NCBI RefSeq assembly: GCF_903166585.1
Contig: NZ_CAESCM010000002.1
Location: 1-64,000, forward strand
Origin: Pedobacter ghigonis
GTDB taxonomy: Bacteria > Bacteroidota > Bacteroidia > Sphingobacteriales > Sphingobacteriaceae
Direction of reading: 5' to 3'
Length of the DNA: 64,000 nucleotides
Made by a program: the position numbers and the translations under genes. This document shows positions 44,187 to 52,687 of this stretch, one piece after another; position 1 is the first letter of the stretch; every line of letters starts with the position of its first letter. Below the pieces are notes generated by a model, which saw only the letters and a program-made list of their open reading frames with translations, did no database searches and had not been told where the DNA came from.

Positions 44187-44240
44187 TCGTAGGAGTCATC
44201 AGCCTGTTTTGGCGGTTTTGGCGGTACCCCATCGCCCTGA
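44187..44240 (-). ncRNA. Fluoride riboswitch (crcB motif)
   Basis: Minus strand, in the 5' leader of the CLC-F gene. Matches the aptamer: GGCGATGG, then GGTACCGCC, AAAACCGCC, and GGCTGATGACTCCTACGA at the 3' end. Pairings seen: GGGGT with ACTCC (P1), GGCG with CGCC (pseudoknot), GCC with GGC (P3). The 3' end is 20 nt before the ATG, and there is no T-run terminator, so translational control is the better guess. Confidence 0.95.
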
Positions 44241-44243
44241 TTC

Positions 44244-44275
44244 CAAATGTATAAAATTTACTTATTTGTTGCAAA
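44244..44275 (-). promoter_or_regulatory. Promoter of the fluoride riboswitch / CLC-F gene
   Basis: Minus strand -33 TTTG (44275-44272), 20-nt spacer, -7 TACATTTG (44251-44244). Transcription would start just before the riboswitch. Confidence 0.88.
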
Positions 44276-44399
44276 ATCTTTATGGGCGTATCCTAGCTGG
44301 GTTTGAAGAAAGTACTAACCTGTGAGCGCTTGCTTAGTGTACTTAAAACACTCAAAAACAAAGATTAATATTAGAAAAAACTATTAAAAAAGCCTGTTT

Positions 44400-44520
44400 T
44401 TTCTTAATTTGCGCAAAATAATTAATGATTGAATTAAAGAATGATAGAATTAATGAATTATTGAATTAGCCGATAAGAAGCTTTCAATAATTTAAGCATT
44501 CAATTATTCAAAATTAAAAG
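44400..44520. repeat. ATTGAATTA-type low-complexity region upstream of ilvE
   Basis: Words GATTGAATTAA, GAATTAATGAATTATTGAATTA and TTCAATTATTCAAAATT recur and partly pair. The remainder of the 358-bp gap (44276-44399) has no visible gene; TTAATTTG at about 44403 is a weak -7 candidate for ilvE. Confidence 0.5.
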
Positions 44521-44524
44521 AAGT

Positions 44525-45589
44525 ATGACCGAGACATTGGATATAAAAATCAGCAAGGCAGATCAAACACGTTTGACTGTTACTGATTTTTCGCAATTAC
44601 CGTTCGGTAAGGTTTTTACCGATCACATGTTTACTGCCGATTTCGAAGACGGCGAGTGGAAAAATTTACAGATTCTGCCTTATGGACCAATTCCAATGAG
44701 TCCGGCAATTTCTGCCCTTCATTACGGACAGGCAATTTTCGAAGGATTAAAGGCCTACCGTCAGCCTGATGGGAAAATTAGTGTCTTCCGTGCAGATAAA
44801 AACTTCGAACGTTTTAATAAATCAGCGGCAAGGATGTCGATGCCAACCATTCCTGAAGAAATTTTTATGCAAGGTTTGGCTGCATTAATCAACGTTGATG
44901 AGAAATGGGTGCCATCTCAGGAAGATTACGCACTATATATCCGTCCGGTAATGTTTGCAATGGACCCTTATTTAGGTGTAAAAGCTTCTGATACCTATAA
45001 ATTTGTACTTTTAACTACGCCAACCGGACCATATTATAGCAGTGCCTTAAAGGTTAAGATCGAAACTGAATATACACGTGCCGATGATGGTGGTGTTGGT
45101 TTTGCCAAAACTGCAGGTAACTATGCCCGTTCTTTATATCCTTTCGAACAAGCTAAAAAAGAAGGTTTCGATCAGTTAATCTGGACAGATTCGGTAACAC
45201 ACGAGTTCATCGAAGAAGCCGGAACAGCCAATTTACTTTTTGTAATTAATGGTAAACTGGTTACTCCATCAGTGCGTAGCACGGTTTTAGATGGCGTTAC
45301 ACGCGATACTATCATCAAACTGGCTAAAGAAGCTGGTGTTGAAGTAGAAGAACGCAGGGTATCTGTTAAAGAAGTAATAGAGGGGATTGAAAACGGTTCG
45401 CTTACCGAGGCTTTTGCTGCCGGAACTGCTGCTACCGTAACACACGTTGGCGAAATGGGTTACAATGGTCAGACTTATAAATTAACTGATCCTGCAACAA
45501 GGCACATTTCAAACGGTATTGCTAAAAAATTAAACGATATCCGTTATGGCTTAGCTCCAGATGAGTTTGGCTGGAACTGGGTTTTATAA
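44525..45589 (+). CDS. ilvE: Branched-chain amino acid aminotransferase
   Basis: 354 residues of the long BCAT (fold-type IV) form. FGKVFTDHMFTADF, HYGQAIFEGLKAYR, YIRPVMFAMDPYLGV, VGFAKTAGNYARSL with PLP Lys195, and FIEEAGTANLLFV are intact. It transaminates Leu, Ile and Val. Monocistronic with its own terminator. Upstream DNA is repeat-like and carries no obvious attenuator. Confidence 0.96.
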   Translation: MTETLDIKISKADQTRLTVTDFSQLPFGKVFTDHMFTADFEDGEWKNLQILPYGPIPMSPAISALHYGQAIFEGLKAYRQPDGKISVFRADKNFERFNKSAARMSMPTIPEEIFMQGLAALINVDEKWVPSQEDYALYIRPVMFAMDPYLGVKASDTYKFVLLTTPTGPYYSSALKVKIETEYTRADDGGVGFAKTAGNYARSLYPFEQAKKEGFDQLIWTDSVTHEFIEEAGTANLLFVINGKLVTPSVRSTVLDGVTRDTIIKLAKEAGVEVEERRVSVKEVIEGIENGSLTEAFAAGTAATVTHVGEMGYNGQTYKLTDPATRHISNGIAKKLNDIRYGLAPDEFGWNWVL

Positions 45590-45605
45590 TTAGAATAAAA
45601 TCAAC

Positions 45606-45641
45606 AAAAAAACCGGTGCAAATGCTGCATCGGTTTTTTTT
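45606..45641 (+). terminator. ilvE terminator
   Basis: AACCGGTGCA / TGCATCGGTT stem (one G-U pair) with a 5-nt loop and a run of eight T. Confidence 0.93.
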
Positions 45642-45671
45642 ATGCTTTAAGCTTTAGTCTTTCCGCTTTTC

Positions 45672-46136
45672 CTATTTATCAAGTATCACCACACCTTTGG
45701 CCTCAAAAGCAAGTTCTTTTTTAGGGTCGGTAATTTTAGCAACTTCCTCAGGGGTCTTTTTTGCATCTTCTGCGTAGTGACGCAAGGTTTCAACAGAAAT
45801 GGTCTGTTTTTTAGCTAAACCATCCAGAATCACATTTTTACCCACAATATCTTTTGGCATAAAGAAGGCATAATCCTTAAAGGTTACGCGCATGGGGTCG
45901 CCATTTGGCATTTCCAAAGTCATCCAGCATCCTTTTTTCTTGCATACATCAACTACTTTGCCTTCTATTTTCATCTCGGCTGTTTTTTTGTCGCCCATAG
46001 CAGCTTCCATTTTAGCAGCTGGTTTAACATCGCCGGGTTTAACTTCTTCGCCAAATTTCTGACCGGTATAGGCCGTTTGAGCAAATGCAATAGCACCAAA
46101 CAGGCAGAAGCTAATGCTTAAAATAATCTTTTTCAT
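45672..46136 (-). CDS. DUF4920 domain-containing exported protein
   Basis: 154 residues with a signal peptide (MKKIILSISFCLFGAIAFAQ). The remainder matches DUF4920 (KIEGKVVDVCKKKGCWMTLE, then RVTFKDYAFFMPKDIVGKNV), an OB-like fold with a Cys-Lys-Lys-Lys-Gly-Cys pair. Function unknown; a redox or metal role is sometimes proposed for the Cys pair but not shown here. Periplasmic, single gene, convergent to ilvE. Confidence 0.88.
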   Translation of the reverse strand: MKKIILSISFCLFGAIAFAQTAYTGQKFGEEVKPGDVKPAAKMEAAMGDKKTAEMKIEGKVVDVCKKKGCWMTLEMPNGDPMRVTFKDYAFFMPKDIVGKNVILDGLAKKQTISVETLRHYAEDAKKTPEEVAKITDPKKELAFEAKGVVILDK

Positions 46137-46204
46137 TTTTTATGAATTTAGTTCCAGTTATTATCTGTTCAAAGTTATTTAAAAAAAGTCTAAATAGCTA
46201 AAAA

Positions 46205-46236
46205 GGAAAAAACCCCGCTAGCATCCACTAACGGGG
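46205..46236 (-). terminator. Orphan minus-strand terminator
   Basis: CCCCGTTAG / CTAGCGGGG stem (one G-U) with a 6-nt loop followed by TTTTTTCC. It lies 350 bp beyond the end of the gene at 46585 and 70 bp upstream of the DUF4920 gene, so it does not directly follow a coding region. Confidence 0.8.
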
Positions 46237-46584
46237 CAAATCATCCCTATTTCGAACTTAGTTATTAAATCAAACCAATGAGTGATATATAACTAGCTAA
46301 GTCCTTTAAGGCAAACGTTATTCCATTTTGGAGTGTCAACCTGGAATTGTTTGTAATTATTTGTATTTCAGCAGCTTAATGCTTTTTGCGCTGTATTTAT
46401 GCCAGATTTTAAAGTGGAAAATTTATTCATCAATTTGGGGAAAGTTGTTGAAATGTTTCCCCAAGTTTATTTTTACGCGACACCATTCCGAAAACTTACT
46501 CTATTTAACTAATTGTTTTAATCTTAAATTATCGTTAGAAATATAAATTGCTTCAAAGCATGATTGTCCCTTCCATACTCAAAT
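46237..46584. other. Non-coding gap with no gene recognised
   Basis: About 350 bp without a credible gene on either strand. A TTG-started 72-codon plus-strand frame at 46328 crosses a terminator-like hairpin, so I do not accept it. The gap is bounded by a minus-strand terminator at 46205 and holds a plus-direction hairpin at 46435. An untranslated RNA is possible but not shown. Confidence 0.4.
46435..46474 (+). terminator. Orphan plus-strand terminator-like hairpin
   Basis: Perfect 9-bp stem TTGGGGAAA / TTTCCCCAA with a 12-nt loop and GTTTATTTTT after it. No gene ends just upstream on the plus strand. Confidence 0.6.
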
Positions 46585-47922
46585 TTACATAGGAGCATAA
46601 TCAATAGGAAGTAGGTCGCCAAGGCGCAATTTAGCCCAGTAGCGTTCTAATTTCAGATTCATTGGATTAACAATTACACCATTCCAGTCAAAAAAAACAT
46701 TTCCATTTAAAATCGAAATTAAACTAGCCATCTTATCCATTTCAGGGGTGGGAGCAATAGATGATGACGGACGATAAAGAGATTGATAAGTTTTTTTTGA
46801 CTTTTCAGGTATGTACTTTATATAAGTAACGTACAATGAATTTTTAAATTGGCAAGTATCGCATCTGAGATCAGTTCTTTTTATGCCATGGACTTTGATA
46901 GATGGCCACCTATTCACATAATTGGTATCGGTAATTATTCGAAGTGAGTATAATCCCTTTCGATCAGTTAGATGAACAACCTGCTTTGTTTGCAACTTTG
47001 TCGTGTCTAATACCTCAATATATTTAGGTTGTTGTAACATACTTGTCCAGAAAAAGAGAGAATCTTGATCTGTCTTACTGTGTTTTTCCTTAAATAAGCT
47101 GATTTTTTTATTGATAATTAAATCTGGCAGACGATACATATTCTCCATCCGCGTGTCTGTCATTACTAAAAAACCAGTCTCTTTATATTTGTTAATATTA
47201 TTTCCCAGCAACGAACGGAGAAAGTGCTGTAGTGAACCTGAATATGCTTCAATTCGTTTTTCATTCCATTCTTGCTGCTGCTTTTCACTTCCTTTCATCG
47301 CCTCAAATAAAACATAGCCTACATAGGATATAAGTTCCGTTTTTTCATTCCGTTCAAAGTTTTCAACCAAATACTTCAAACGATACCCAAGGGCCTTATT
47401 ATCGATAATCATGAAATCTGTAGAGTAAGCCGTCAATTTGTTTTCTTCCTTATCGAAATTAAGTTTTATAACTTCAGGATTGATGATACGGCATTGTTTG
47501 CCAAATTCAGAAGTACCTAATATTTCGTGCTTGAACATCTCTATATACCTACTGCCTAATTTCTTAGTCTGTGTAATATTGACATCAATTAAAGGAATCA
47601 CTTTTTCTTCCAAGATTATTGTTGGTACTTTTTTATCAGCATGTTGCACATATACTTGAGCATTATAGGTTCTAAAACCTACCATGGAAAAGATCAGCTC
47701 ATAATATCCAGCTTTTACATTATGAAGTATAAAGTTGCCATGTTTATCAGTTTTTGTTCCATAACTAGTCGTATTAACAAATACTGTAGCGCTTTCTAAT
47801 GGTAAATTGTTTGATGCATTTAATACTTTGCCCGTAATTGAATATTGCGCAAAGCATAGATTGGAAATTGATAAAAAAAATAAAGCAATAAATATGCAAC
47901 TAGCAGGTTTCGATATCTTCAT
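46585..47922 (-). CDS. Carboxypeptidase-regulatory-like domain protein, exported
   Basis: 445 residues with a signal peptide (about 1-25). Residues 28-110 form a carboxypeptidase regulatory-like domain (YSITGKVLNASNNLPLESAT, then FILHNVKAGYYELIF). The rest is a beta-rich region with HFLRSLLGNNINKYKETGF typical of DUF5686-type proteins but without the C-terminal barrel seen in full-length members. Probably an outer-membrane-associated protein; function unknown. Lower GC than its neighbours by eye, which could mean recent acquisition. Confidence 0.8.
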   Translation of the reverse strand: MKISKPASCIFIALFFLSISNLCFAQYSITGKVLNASNNLPLESATVFVNTTSYGTKTDKHGNFILHNVKAGYYELIFSMVGFRTYNAQVYVQHADKKVPTIILEEKVIPLIDVNITQTKKLGSRYIEMFKHEILGTSEFGKQCRIINPEVIKLNFDKEENKLTAYSTDFMIIDNKALGYRLKYLVENFERNEKTELISYVGYVLFEAMKGSEKQQQEWNEKRIEAYSGSLQHFLRSLLGNNINKYKETGFLVMTDTRMENMYRLPDLIINKKISLFKEKHSKTDQDSLFFWTSMLQQPKYIEVLDTTKLQTKQVVHLTDRKGLYSLRIITDTNYVNRWPSIKVHGIKRTDLRCDTCQFKNSLYVTYIKYIPEKSKKTYQSLYRPSSSIAPTPEMDKMASLISILNGNVFFDWNGVIVNPMNLKLERYWAKLRLGDLLPIDYAPM

Positions 47923-47949
47923 TTGAGTGAGAGGCCTATCTTTATAAAT

Positions 47950-49326
47950 TTAACCAAAAATTAGCTCAAATACTTCTTCTATTTTACTTACAGCTTTAAT
48001 CTCCAGATTGTATTTAGAAACGTCAATACCTTTTAAATTGTACTTAGAAATATAAATGCATTCAAAACCCAGTTTATCAGCTTCGGCAATGCGTTGTTCC
48101 ACTCTGTTTACAGCCCTTATTTCACCTGATAGGCCAACCTCTGCTGCAAAGCAATTTTTTGACGAAATGGCAATATCCTGATGAGATGAAATAATAGCAA
48201 TAAGTACTGCCAGATCGATTGCAGGATCTTCAACCCTGATTCCTCCAGCAATATTTAAGAAAACATCCTGTGTGCTGAGCCTGAAACCACAACGTTTTTC
48301 TAAAACAGCCAGTAGCATATTCATCCGTCGGGTATCAAAGCCGGTTGCCGATCGTTGTGGAGTACCATAAGCCGCATGGCTCACCAAAGCCTGTGTTTCA
48401 ATAAGCATGGGCCGGGCACCTTCTAACGTTGCTGCTATGGCTATTCCGCTTAATTCTTCATCGCGTTGCGAGAGTAAGATTTCTGATGGGTTTGAAACTT
48501 CTCTGAGTCCGCTTCCCTGCATTTCATAAATGCCCAGTTCAGCTGCAGCTCCAAACCTGTTTTTAATCGATCGCAGAATGCGGTAAACATGATGCCTGTC
48601 GCCTTCAAACTGTAAAACGGTGTCAACCATGTGCTCCAGTATTTTCGGGCCAGCAATAGCGCCATCTTTCGTGATATGGCCAATTAAGAATACCGGCACT
48701 CCGGTTTCTTTCGCAAAACGTAGCAATTCGGCTGTACATTCTCTTACCTGCGATACACTGCCCGGTGTAGAATCGATATGCGAGGAGTGCAGGGTTTGGA
48801 TCGAATCTACTACCAGTATTTCGGGCTCGAGTATTTCAATCTGCTTAAAAATGTTTTGGGTCGAAGTTTCGGTTAGGATATAGCAATCAGAAGAAGGACT
48901 TTCTTTAATCCGTTCGGCCCTCATTTTAATCTGTTGCTCACTTTCCTCGCCAGAGATATACAGTAACTTTTTCCCTTTGATGTTCAATGCCAGCTGTAGC
49001 ATTAAAGTTGATTTTCCTATGCCAGGCTCCCCACCGATTAAAACCAGCGAGCCTTCTACCAAACCTCCGCCTAAAACACGGTCAAGTTCCTTATCTCCGG
49101 TTAGTATACGCCGCTCTGTAGAAGATTGTATCTCATCTACTTTACTTGGTTTACTTAGCTTTCTGCTGGTATTGTCGTTTTTCCAGGTTGGTACAGACGC
49201 AGGGCTTTTCTCTACGATTTCTTCAACAAAAGTATTCCACTGGTTACACGATGGACATTTACCCAGCCATTTTGCCGATTCGTAGCCACAGCTCTGACAG
49301 AAATATGCAGTTTTTGATTTTGCCAA
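47950..49326 (-). CDS. radA: DNA repair protein RadA
   Basis: 458 residues starting at TTG 49326 (MAKSKTAYFCQSCGYES). The N-terminal zinc finger uses Cys10, Cys13, Cys24 and Cys27; Walker A GEPGIGKS is at 99-106, Walker B LVVDSIQTL follows, then the RadA motif KNRFG (SIKNRFGAAAELGIYEM) and a Lon-like C-terminal domain. It promotes branch migration in recombination. Normal length. Single gene. Confidence 0.97.
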   Translation of the reverse strand: MAKSKTAYFCQSCGYESAKWLGKCPSCNQWNTFVEEIVEKSPASVPTWKNDNTSRKLSKPSKVDEIQSSTERRILTGDKELDRVLGGGLVEGSLVLIGGEPGIGKSTLMLQLALNIKGKKLLYISGEESEQQIKMRAERIKESPSSDCYILTETSTQNIFKQIEILEPEILVVDSIQTLHSSHIDSTPGSVSQVRECTAELLRFAKETGVPVFLIGHITKDGAIAGPKILEHMVDTVLQFEGDRHHVYRILRSIKNRFGAAAELGIYEMQGSGLREVSNPSEILLSQRDEELSGIAIAATLEGARPMLIETQALVSHAAYGTPQRSATGFDTRRMNMLLAVLEKRCGFRLSTQDVFLNIAGGIRVEDPAIDLAVLIAIISSHQDIAISSKNCFAAEVGLSGEIRAVNRVEQRIAEADKLGFECIYISKYNLKGIDVSKYNLEIKAVSKIEEVFELIFG

Positions 49327-49440
49327 TTGATTGAAATTTAGACTACGAATTTAACCTTTCAGGATTGAAAGTGTTTTTATTTTTTTGAACAATTAAGCGT
49401 TTTGTGAATTGGTGTTTCTGCTTTGAAGCGTACTTAAACA

Positions 49441-49473
49441 AGAAAGCCCGGACTTTTAAAATCCAGGCTTTCT
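49441..49473 (-). terminator. RNase G gene terminator
   Basis: Minus-strand stem AGAAAGCCTGGA / TCCGGGCTTTCT (one G-U pair) with a 9-nt loop, 17 bp beyond the stop at 49490. Confidence 0.9.
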
Positions 49474-49489
49474 GTTAAAATGTTTTGAG

Positions 49490-51040
49490 TTATAATTTAA
49501 TCTCTTCATCCTTTGCTGAGATGAAGTGAAACTCAGTTAAGTAATATGATGATTGTGCCTTCACTTTAATCCACTGGCCATATTTAAAGAACCAGCGGCG
49601 TTGAAGGTTGAAAATACCTTTTGTAATGTAAGCTTCGATGTAAGGGTGAACACATAATGTTACGCCTTTTTCATTCTGCTCTCTTAAAATATAATTAAGG
49701 TTGTTCTCAATATCATCCATTAAAACGATACTCGCTTTAATTTCTCCGGTCCCGTCGCAGGCCGGACATTTTTCTACCGTAACAATGTTCATTTCCGGAC
49801 GTACACGTTGTCTGGTAATTTGTACCAAACCAAATTTGCTCGGAGGCAAAATGGTATGTTTGGCTCTATCCAATAGCATCAGCTCACGCAAATAATCGAA
49901 TAGCATTTTACGGTTTGTTGGTTTGTGCATATCGATAAAATCGATTACCACAATACCGCCCATATCGCGCAGTCGCAATTGACGGGCAATTTCTTTAGCC
50001 GCCTCTTTGTTTACCTGTAAAGCATTTTCCTCCTGGTTTTCTTTACTGGCAGTACGGTTTCCACTATTCACGTCTATTACGTGGAGTGCTTCGGTGTGCT
50101 CTACAACCAAGTAAGCGCCACCGGGTAAGTTTACGGTTTTGCCGAAAGCATTTTTAATCTGCTTTTCAACACCAAAATGATCGAAGATTGGTTCTTTCTG
50201 TTTATACAGTTTCACAATTTTTTCCATTTCCGGAGAAATATCATGAACATAAGAACGGATATCGTCGTACAGTTCGGGTGTACTTACGTAAACGTTTGTA
50301 AAATCAGGGTTCAGAATATCGCGTATTAATGTCGATGATCTGTCCATTTCTCCCCAAACTCTTTTTGAGGGTTCGGTTGATGGCACTTTTTTAGTGAAGT
50401 TTTCCCACTTTGCAATCAGGTCTAAAAGATCTTTTTGCATTTCGGCAACTCCTCTGCCTTCAGAAACGGTTCTGATAATAACCCCAAAATTTTGAGGCTT
50501 AATACTTTCGATAATCTTTTTTAAACGATTACGTTCGGTATTACTTTTAATTTTTTTTGATACGGATATGGTATTGGAGAATGGCACCAGTACCACATAC
50601 CTGCCGGCAATAGATAGGTCGGAACTTAAACGCGGTCCTTTGGTAGAAATTGGTTCTTTAGCAATTTGTACGGGCAGGAGCATGTTTTTACTCAGCACAT
50701 CAGAAATTTTGCCTGCCTTATTAATATCGGCTTCTAGCTTTAAATTGTCTAATAATGTGCCTGTAACCGAGCCATTACGCTTGATCTTAGTTAGCTTAAT
50801 TAAAGATTGCACCTGAGGGCCCAAATCAAAATAATGCAAAAATGCATCCTTTTCATAACCAACATCCACGAAAGCAGCATTCAGGCCGGGCATAATTTTT
50901 TTAATGCGGCCTAAATAAATATCGCCTACGGCGTAGTTATTATTGATTTGTTCTTTGTGAAGCTCAACAAGTTGTTTGTCTTCAATCAACGCTATGGTAA
51001 CTCCGGCAGGAGTCGAATTGATAATTAATTCTTTTACCAA
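49490..51040 (-). CDS. rng: Ribonuclease E/G family protein
   Basis: 516 residues starting at TTG 51040 (MVKELIINSTPAGVTIALIE). N-terminal S1-like region (YLGRIKKIMPGLNAAFVDVG), then the RNase H-like and DNase I-like parts with VIDVNSGNR and GIVVIDFIDM, which hold the catalytic Asp residues, and CPACDGTG near residue 423, the Zn-link. It matches RNase G rather than the long RNase E. Acts in rRNA processing and mRNA decay. An upstream 12-bp hairpin separates it from the COX24-like gene. Confidence 0.95.
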   Translation of the reverse strand: MVKELIINSTPAGVTIALIEDKQLVELHKEQINNNYAVGDIYLGRIKKIMPGLNAAFVDVGYEKDAFLHYFDLGPQVQSLIKLTKIKRNGSVTGTLLDNLKLEADINKAGKISDVLSKNMLLPVQIAKEPISTKGPRLSSDLSIAGRYVVLVPFSNTISVSKKIKSNTERNRLKKIIESIKPQNFGVIIRTVSEGRGVAEMQKDLLDLIAKWENFTKKVPSTEPSKRVWGEMDRSSTLIRDILNPDFTNVYVSTPELYDDIRSYVHDISPEMEKIVKLYKQKEPIFDHFGVEKQIKNAFGKTVNLPGGAYLVVEHTEALHVIDVNSGNRTASKENQEENALQVNKEAAKEIARQLRLRDMGGIVVIDFIDMHKPTNRKMLFDYLRELMLLDRAKHTILPPSKFGLVQITRQRVRPEMNIVTVEKCPACDGTGEIKASIVLMDDIENNLNYILREQNEKGVTLCVHPYIEAYITKGIFNLQRRWFFKYGQWIKVKAQSSYYLTEFHFISAKDEEIKL

Positions 51041-51139
51041 CAGCTACAGATTTAAGGCTTTCGCCTATTAACAAATGGATAGTAATAAACAAGAAAAATG
51101 ATATAGCCGCTTCTTTACGAAATAAAAATCGTATAAATA

Positions 51140-51175
51140 CTTTAAACCTCACAGTATTCACTATGAGGTTTAAAG
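51140..51175. terminator. 12-bp perfect hairpin between the COX24-like gene and rng
   Basis: CTTTAAACCTCA / TGAGGTTTAAAG, 12-nt loop. No T run directly after it on the minus strand (TATTTATACG follows), so it may be a terminator or an mRNA processing hairpin in the rng leader. Confidence 0.6.
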
Positions 51176-51196
51176 GGGCTTTATCAAAATAAGAAA

Positions 51197-51286
51197 CTAT
51201 TTTTTCTTATGTCTGTTTTTTCTTAAACGTTTTTTACGTTTGTGGGTAGCCATTTTATGTCTTTTTCTTTTTTTACCGCTTGGCAT
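51197..51286 (-). CDS. AURKAIP1/COX24-like very small basic protein, 29 aa
   Basis: ATG 51286 to TAG 51197 encodes MPSGKKRKRHKMATHKRKKR followed by LRKNRHKKK: 29 residues, more than half Lys/Arg/His. It matches the COX24 (AURKAIP1) domain, proposed as a small ribosomal protein of Bacteroidota. It is often missed because of its size. The TPR gene ends 37 bp upstream on the same strand, so it belongs to the HU-TPR transcript. Identity is by pattern; the short length limits certainty. Confidence 0.88.
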   Translation of the reverse strand: MPSGKKRKRHKMATHKRKKRLRKNRHKKK

Positions 51287-51323
51287 AATTTTAAGGTTTT
51301 AAATGTTTTTATTAATCTGTTAA

Positions 51324-52202
51324 TTAATTTTTATTTTTTAGCTCAGCCACTTTCTTATCAATGAAAGAAGATAAGGTTGGGTTTGCCGCTAATTTTTTGC
51401 TTGCTAAATAGGCGTTAACCGCTTCTTTATTTCTGCCTAAGTTTTCTAACGCTGTACCTAAATAAAAATAGGCTTCAGGAGTTGGAGCAGTAGCAATTAC
51501 CGTGTTAAAACGCGGAATAGCCTTGTCAAACTGACCTGATTTAATAGAAAATAAACCTAAATTCATATTGGCTTTAACATTTTTAGGTTCTTTAGCTACA
51601 ACCTCAAGCAACATCGCAATACCTTGCATTGGTGCTCCTAAGCCGTTTACTATTGTTACTCCTAAGCCTGTTTTAGCTTCAATGTTTGTAGAGTCTTTCT
51701 CTAATGCGTTTTTGTAAGAAAGATTGGCTTTCTGCAATAAAGCAGGTTGAGCCAAACTATCTTGTGTACTTTCAAAAGCTTTTATAAACTGATTACCTGC
51801 GGCCAACCATGTTTTAGACGATGGTTCTCCCTGGGCAACAATCTCTAAATAAAGTGCTGATGGGGTAATTTGCTCAACATCATCCCATTTTTGGGCCAGT
51901 TGTTTTGCTAATGCTACTTTCTCTGCACCGTTTGCGCCTTTGTAACTATTCTCTAAAGCTGTAATATCTGTAGCTAAATTTTTGTTTAGTACATTTTTTG
52001 CAGCTGTAGAAGAAGTCTCGATGTTTAGTACCGTTGAAGTTGATGCTGCTCCTGCTTCTGCCATTTGGCCGCTTGAAGGCGTTTTACCATTTTCTTCAGT
52101 TGGTTTAACTAAACCCTTAATGTCTCTTGTAAATAAGAACGCAACAAGCAATACAATCGCTCCAATAATAATGGTTTGTTTTGATCTGATGCTGCTACTC
52201 AT
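51324..52202 (-). CDS. Tetratricopeptide repeat protein, membrane-anchored
   Basis: 292 residues with one N-terminal membrane segment (about 10-26) and a low-complexity linker. The C-terminal half has three or four TPR units (DSTNIEAKTGLGVTIVNGLG, PKNVKANMNLGLFSIKSGQF, APTPEAYFYLGTALENLGRN). Probably an adaptor protein. The HU gene lies 12 bp upstream, so they are likely cotranscribed. Confidence 0.9.
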   Translation of the reverse strand: MSSSIRSKQTIIIGAIVLLVAFLFTRDIKGLVKPTEENGKTPSSGQMAEAGAASTSTVLNIETSSTAAKNVLNKNLATDITALENSYKGANGAEKVALAKQLAQKWDDVEQITPSALYLEIVAQGEPSSKTWLAAGNQFIKAFESTQDSLAQPALLQKANLSYKNALEKDSTNIEAKTGLGVTIVNGLGAPMQGIAMLLEVVAKEPKNVKANMNLGLFSIKSGQFDKAIPRFNTVIATAPTPEAYFYLGTALENLGRNKEAVNAYLASKKLAANPTLSSFIDKKVAELKNKN

Positions 52203-52214
52203 ACGACTTAAGAA

Positions 52215-52517
52215 TTAGGCTTCTACGTTAATTTTTTTTGAATTACTTTTTACTTTGTCAACAAATACTTTTGCTGGTTTAAAGCTAGGAACGAAGTGTT
52301 CTGGGATAATTATTGCAGTATTTTTAGAGATGTTTCTCGCAGTTTTTTGCGCTCTCTTTTTAACAACAAAGCTTCCGAAGCCTCTTACATATACATTTTC
52401 ACCGCCAATCATGCTGGTTTTGATAACCTTGAAAAATGCCTCAACTGTTTCCTGTACATCAACCTTCTCAATTCCGGTTTTTGTTGATATTTCTGAAATA
52501 ATATCTGCCTTAGTCAT
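52215..52517 (-). CDS. HU/IHF family DNA-binding protein
   Basis: 100 residues. MTKADIISEISTKTGIEKVD then VQETVEAFFKVIKTSMIGGE and VRGFGSFVVKKRAQKTARNI are the HU/IHF fold; the arm region ARNISKNTAIIIPEHFVPSF has the tip residues with Ile-Ile-Pro. It bends DNA and organises the nucleoid. A TACTTTTG box at 52572-52579 is its likely promoter. Single-copy status is not known. Confidence 0.95.
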   Translation of the reverse strand: MTKADIISEISTKTGIEKVDVQETVEAFFKVIKTSMIGGENVYVRGFGSFVVKKRAQKTARNISKNTAIIIPEHFVPSFKPAKVFVDKVKSNSKKINVEA

Positions 52518-52571
52518 ATTTTATTATTTATTATATTATTATGTTTTAATATTACTACTGTTTTGGGGTTG

Positions 52572-52579
52572 CAAAAGTA
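52572..52579 (-). promoter_or_regulatory. TAnnTTTG box of the HU operon
   Basis: Minus-strand TACTTTTGCAA, about 55 nt before the HU ATG. A -33 TTTG is not found at the expected distance. Confidence 0.6.
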
Positions 52580-52687
52580 TTGCTTTTTAATGAGATAGGG
52601 AAATAAAAGATGATTTTTTTATCTCCAGACTTATCAGCCAAATGCAACTTTTTTTTTAATCGGATAAATTGGCCGTAATTTGCAGTA

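Noticed and set aside
46328..46546. 72-codon plus-strand frame in the 46.3 kb gap
   Set aside because: Starts with TTG, has no domain or leader, and crosses a terminator-like hairpin at 46435.
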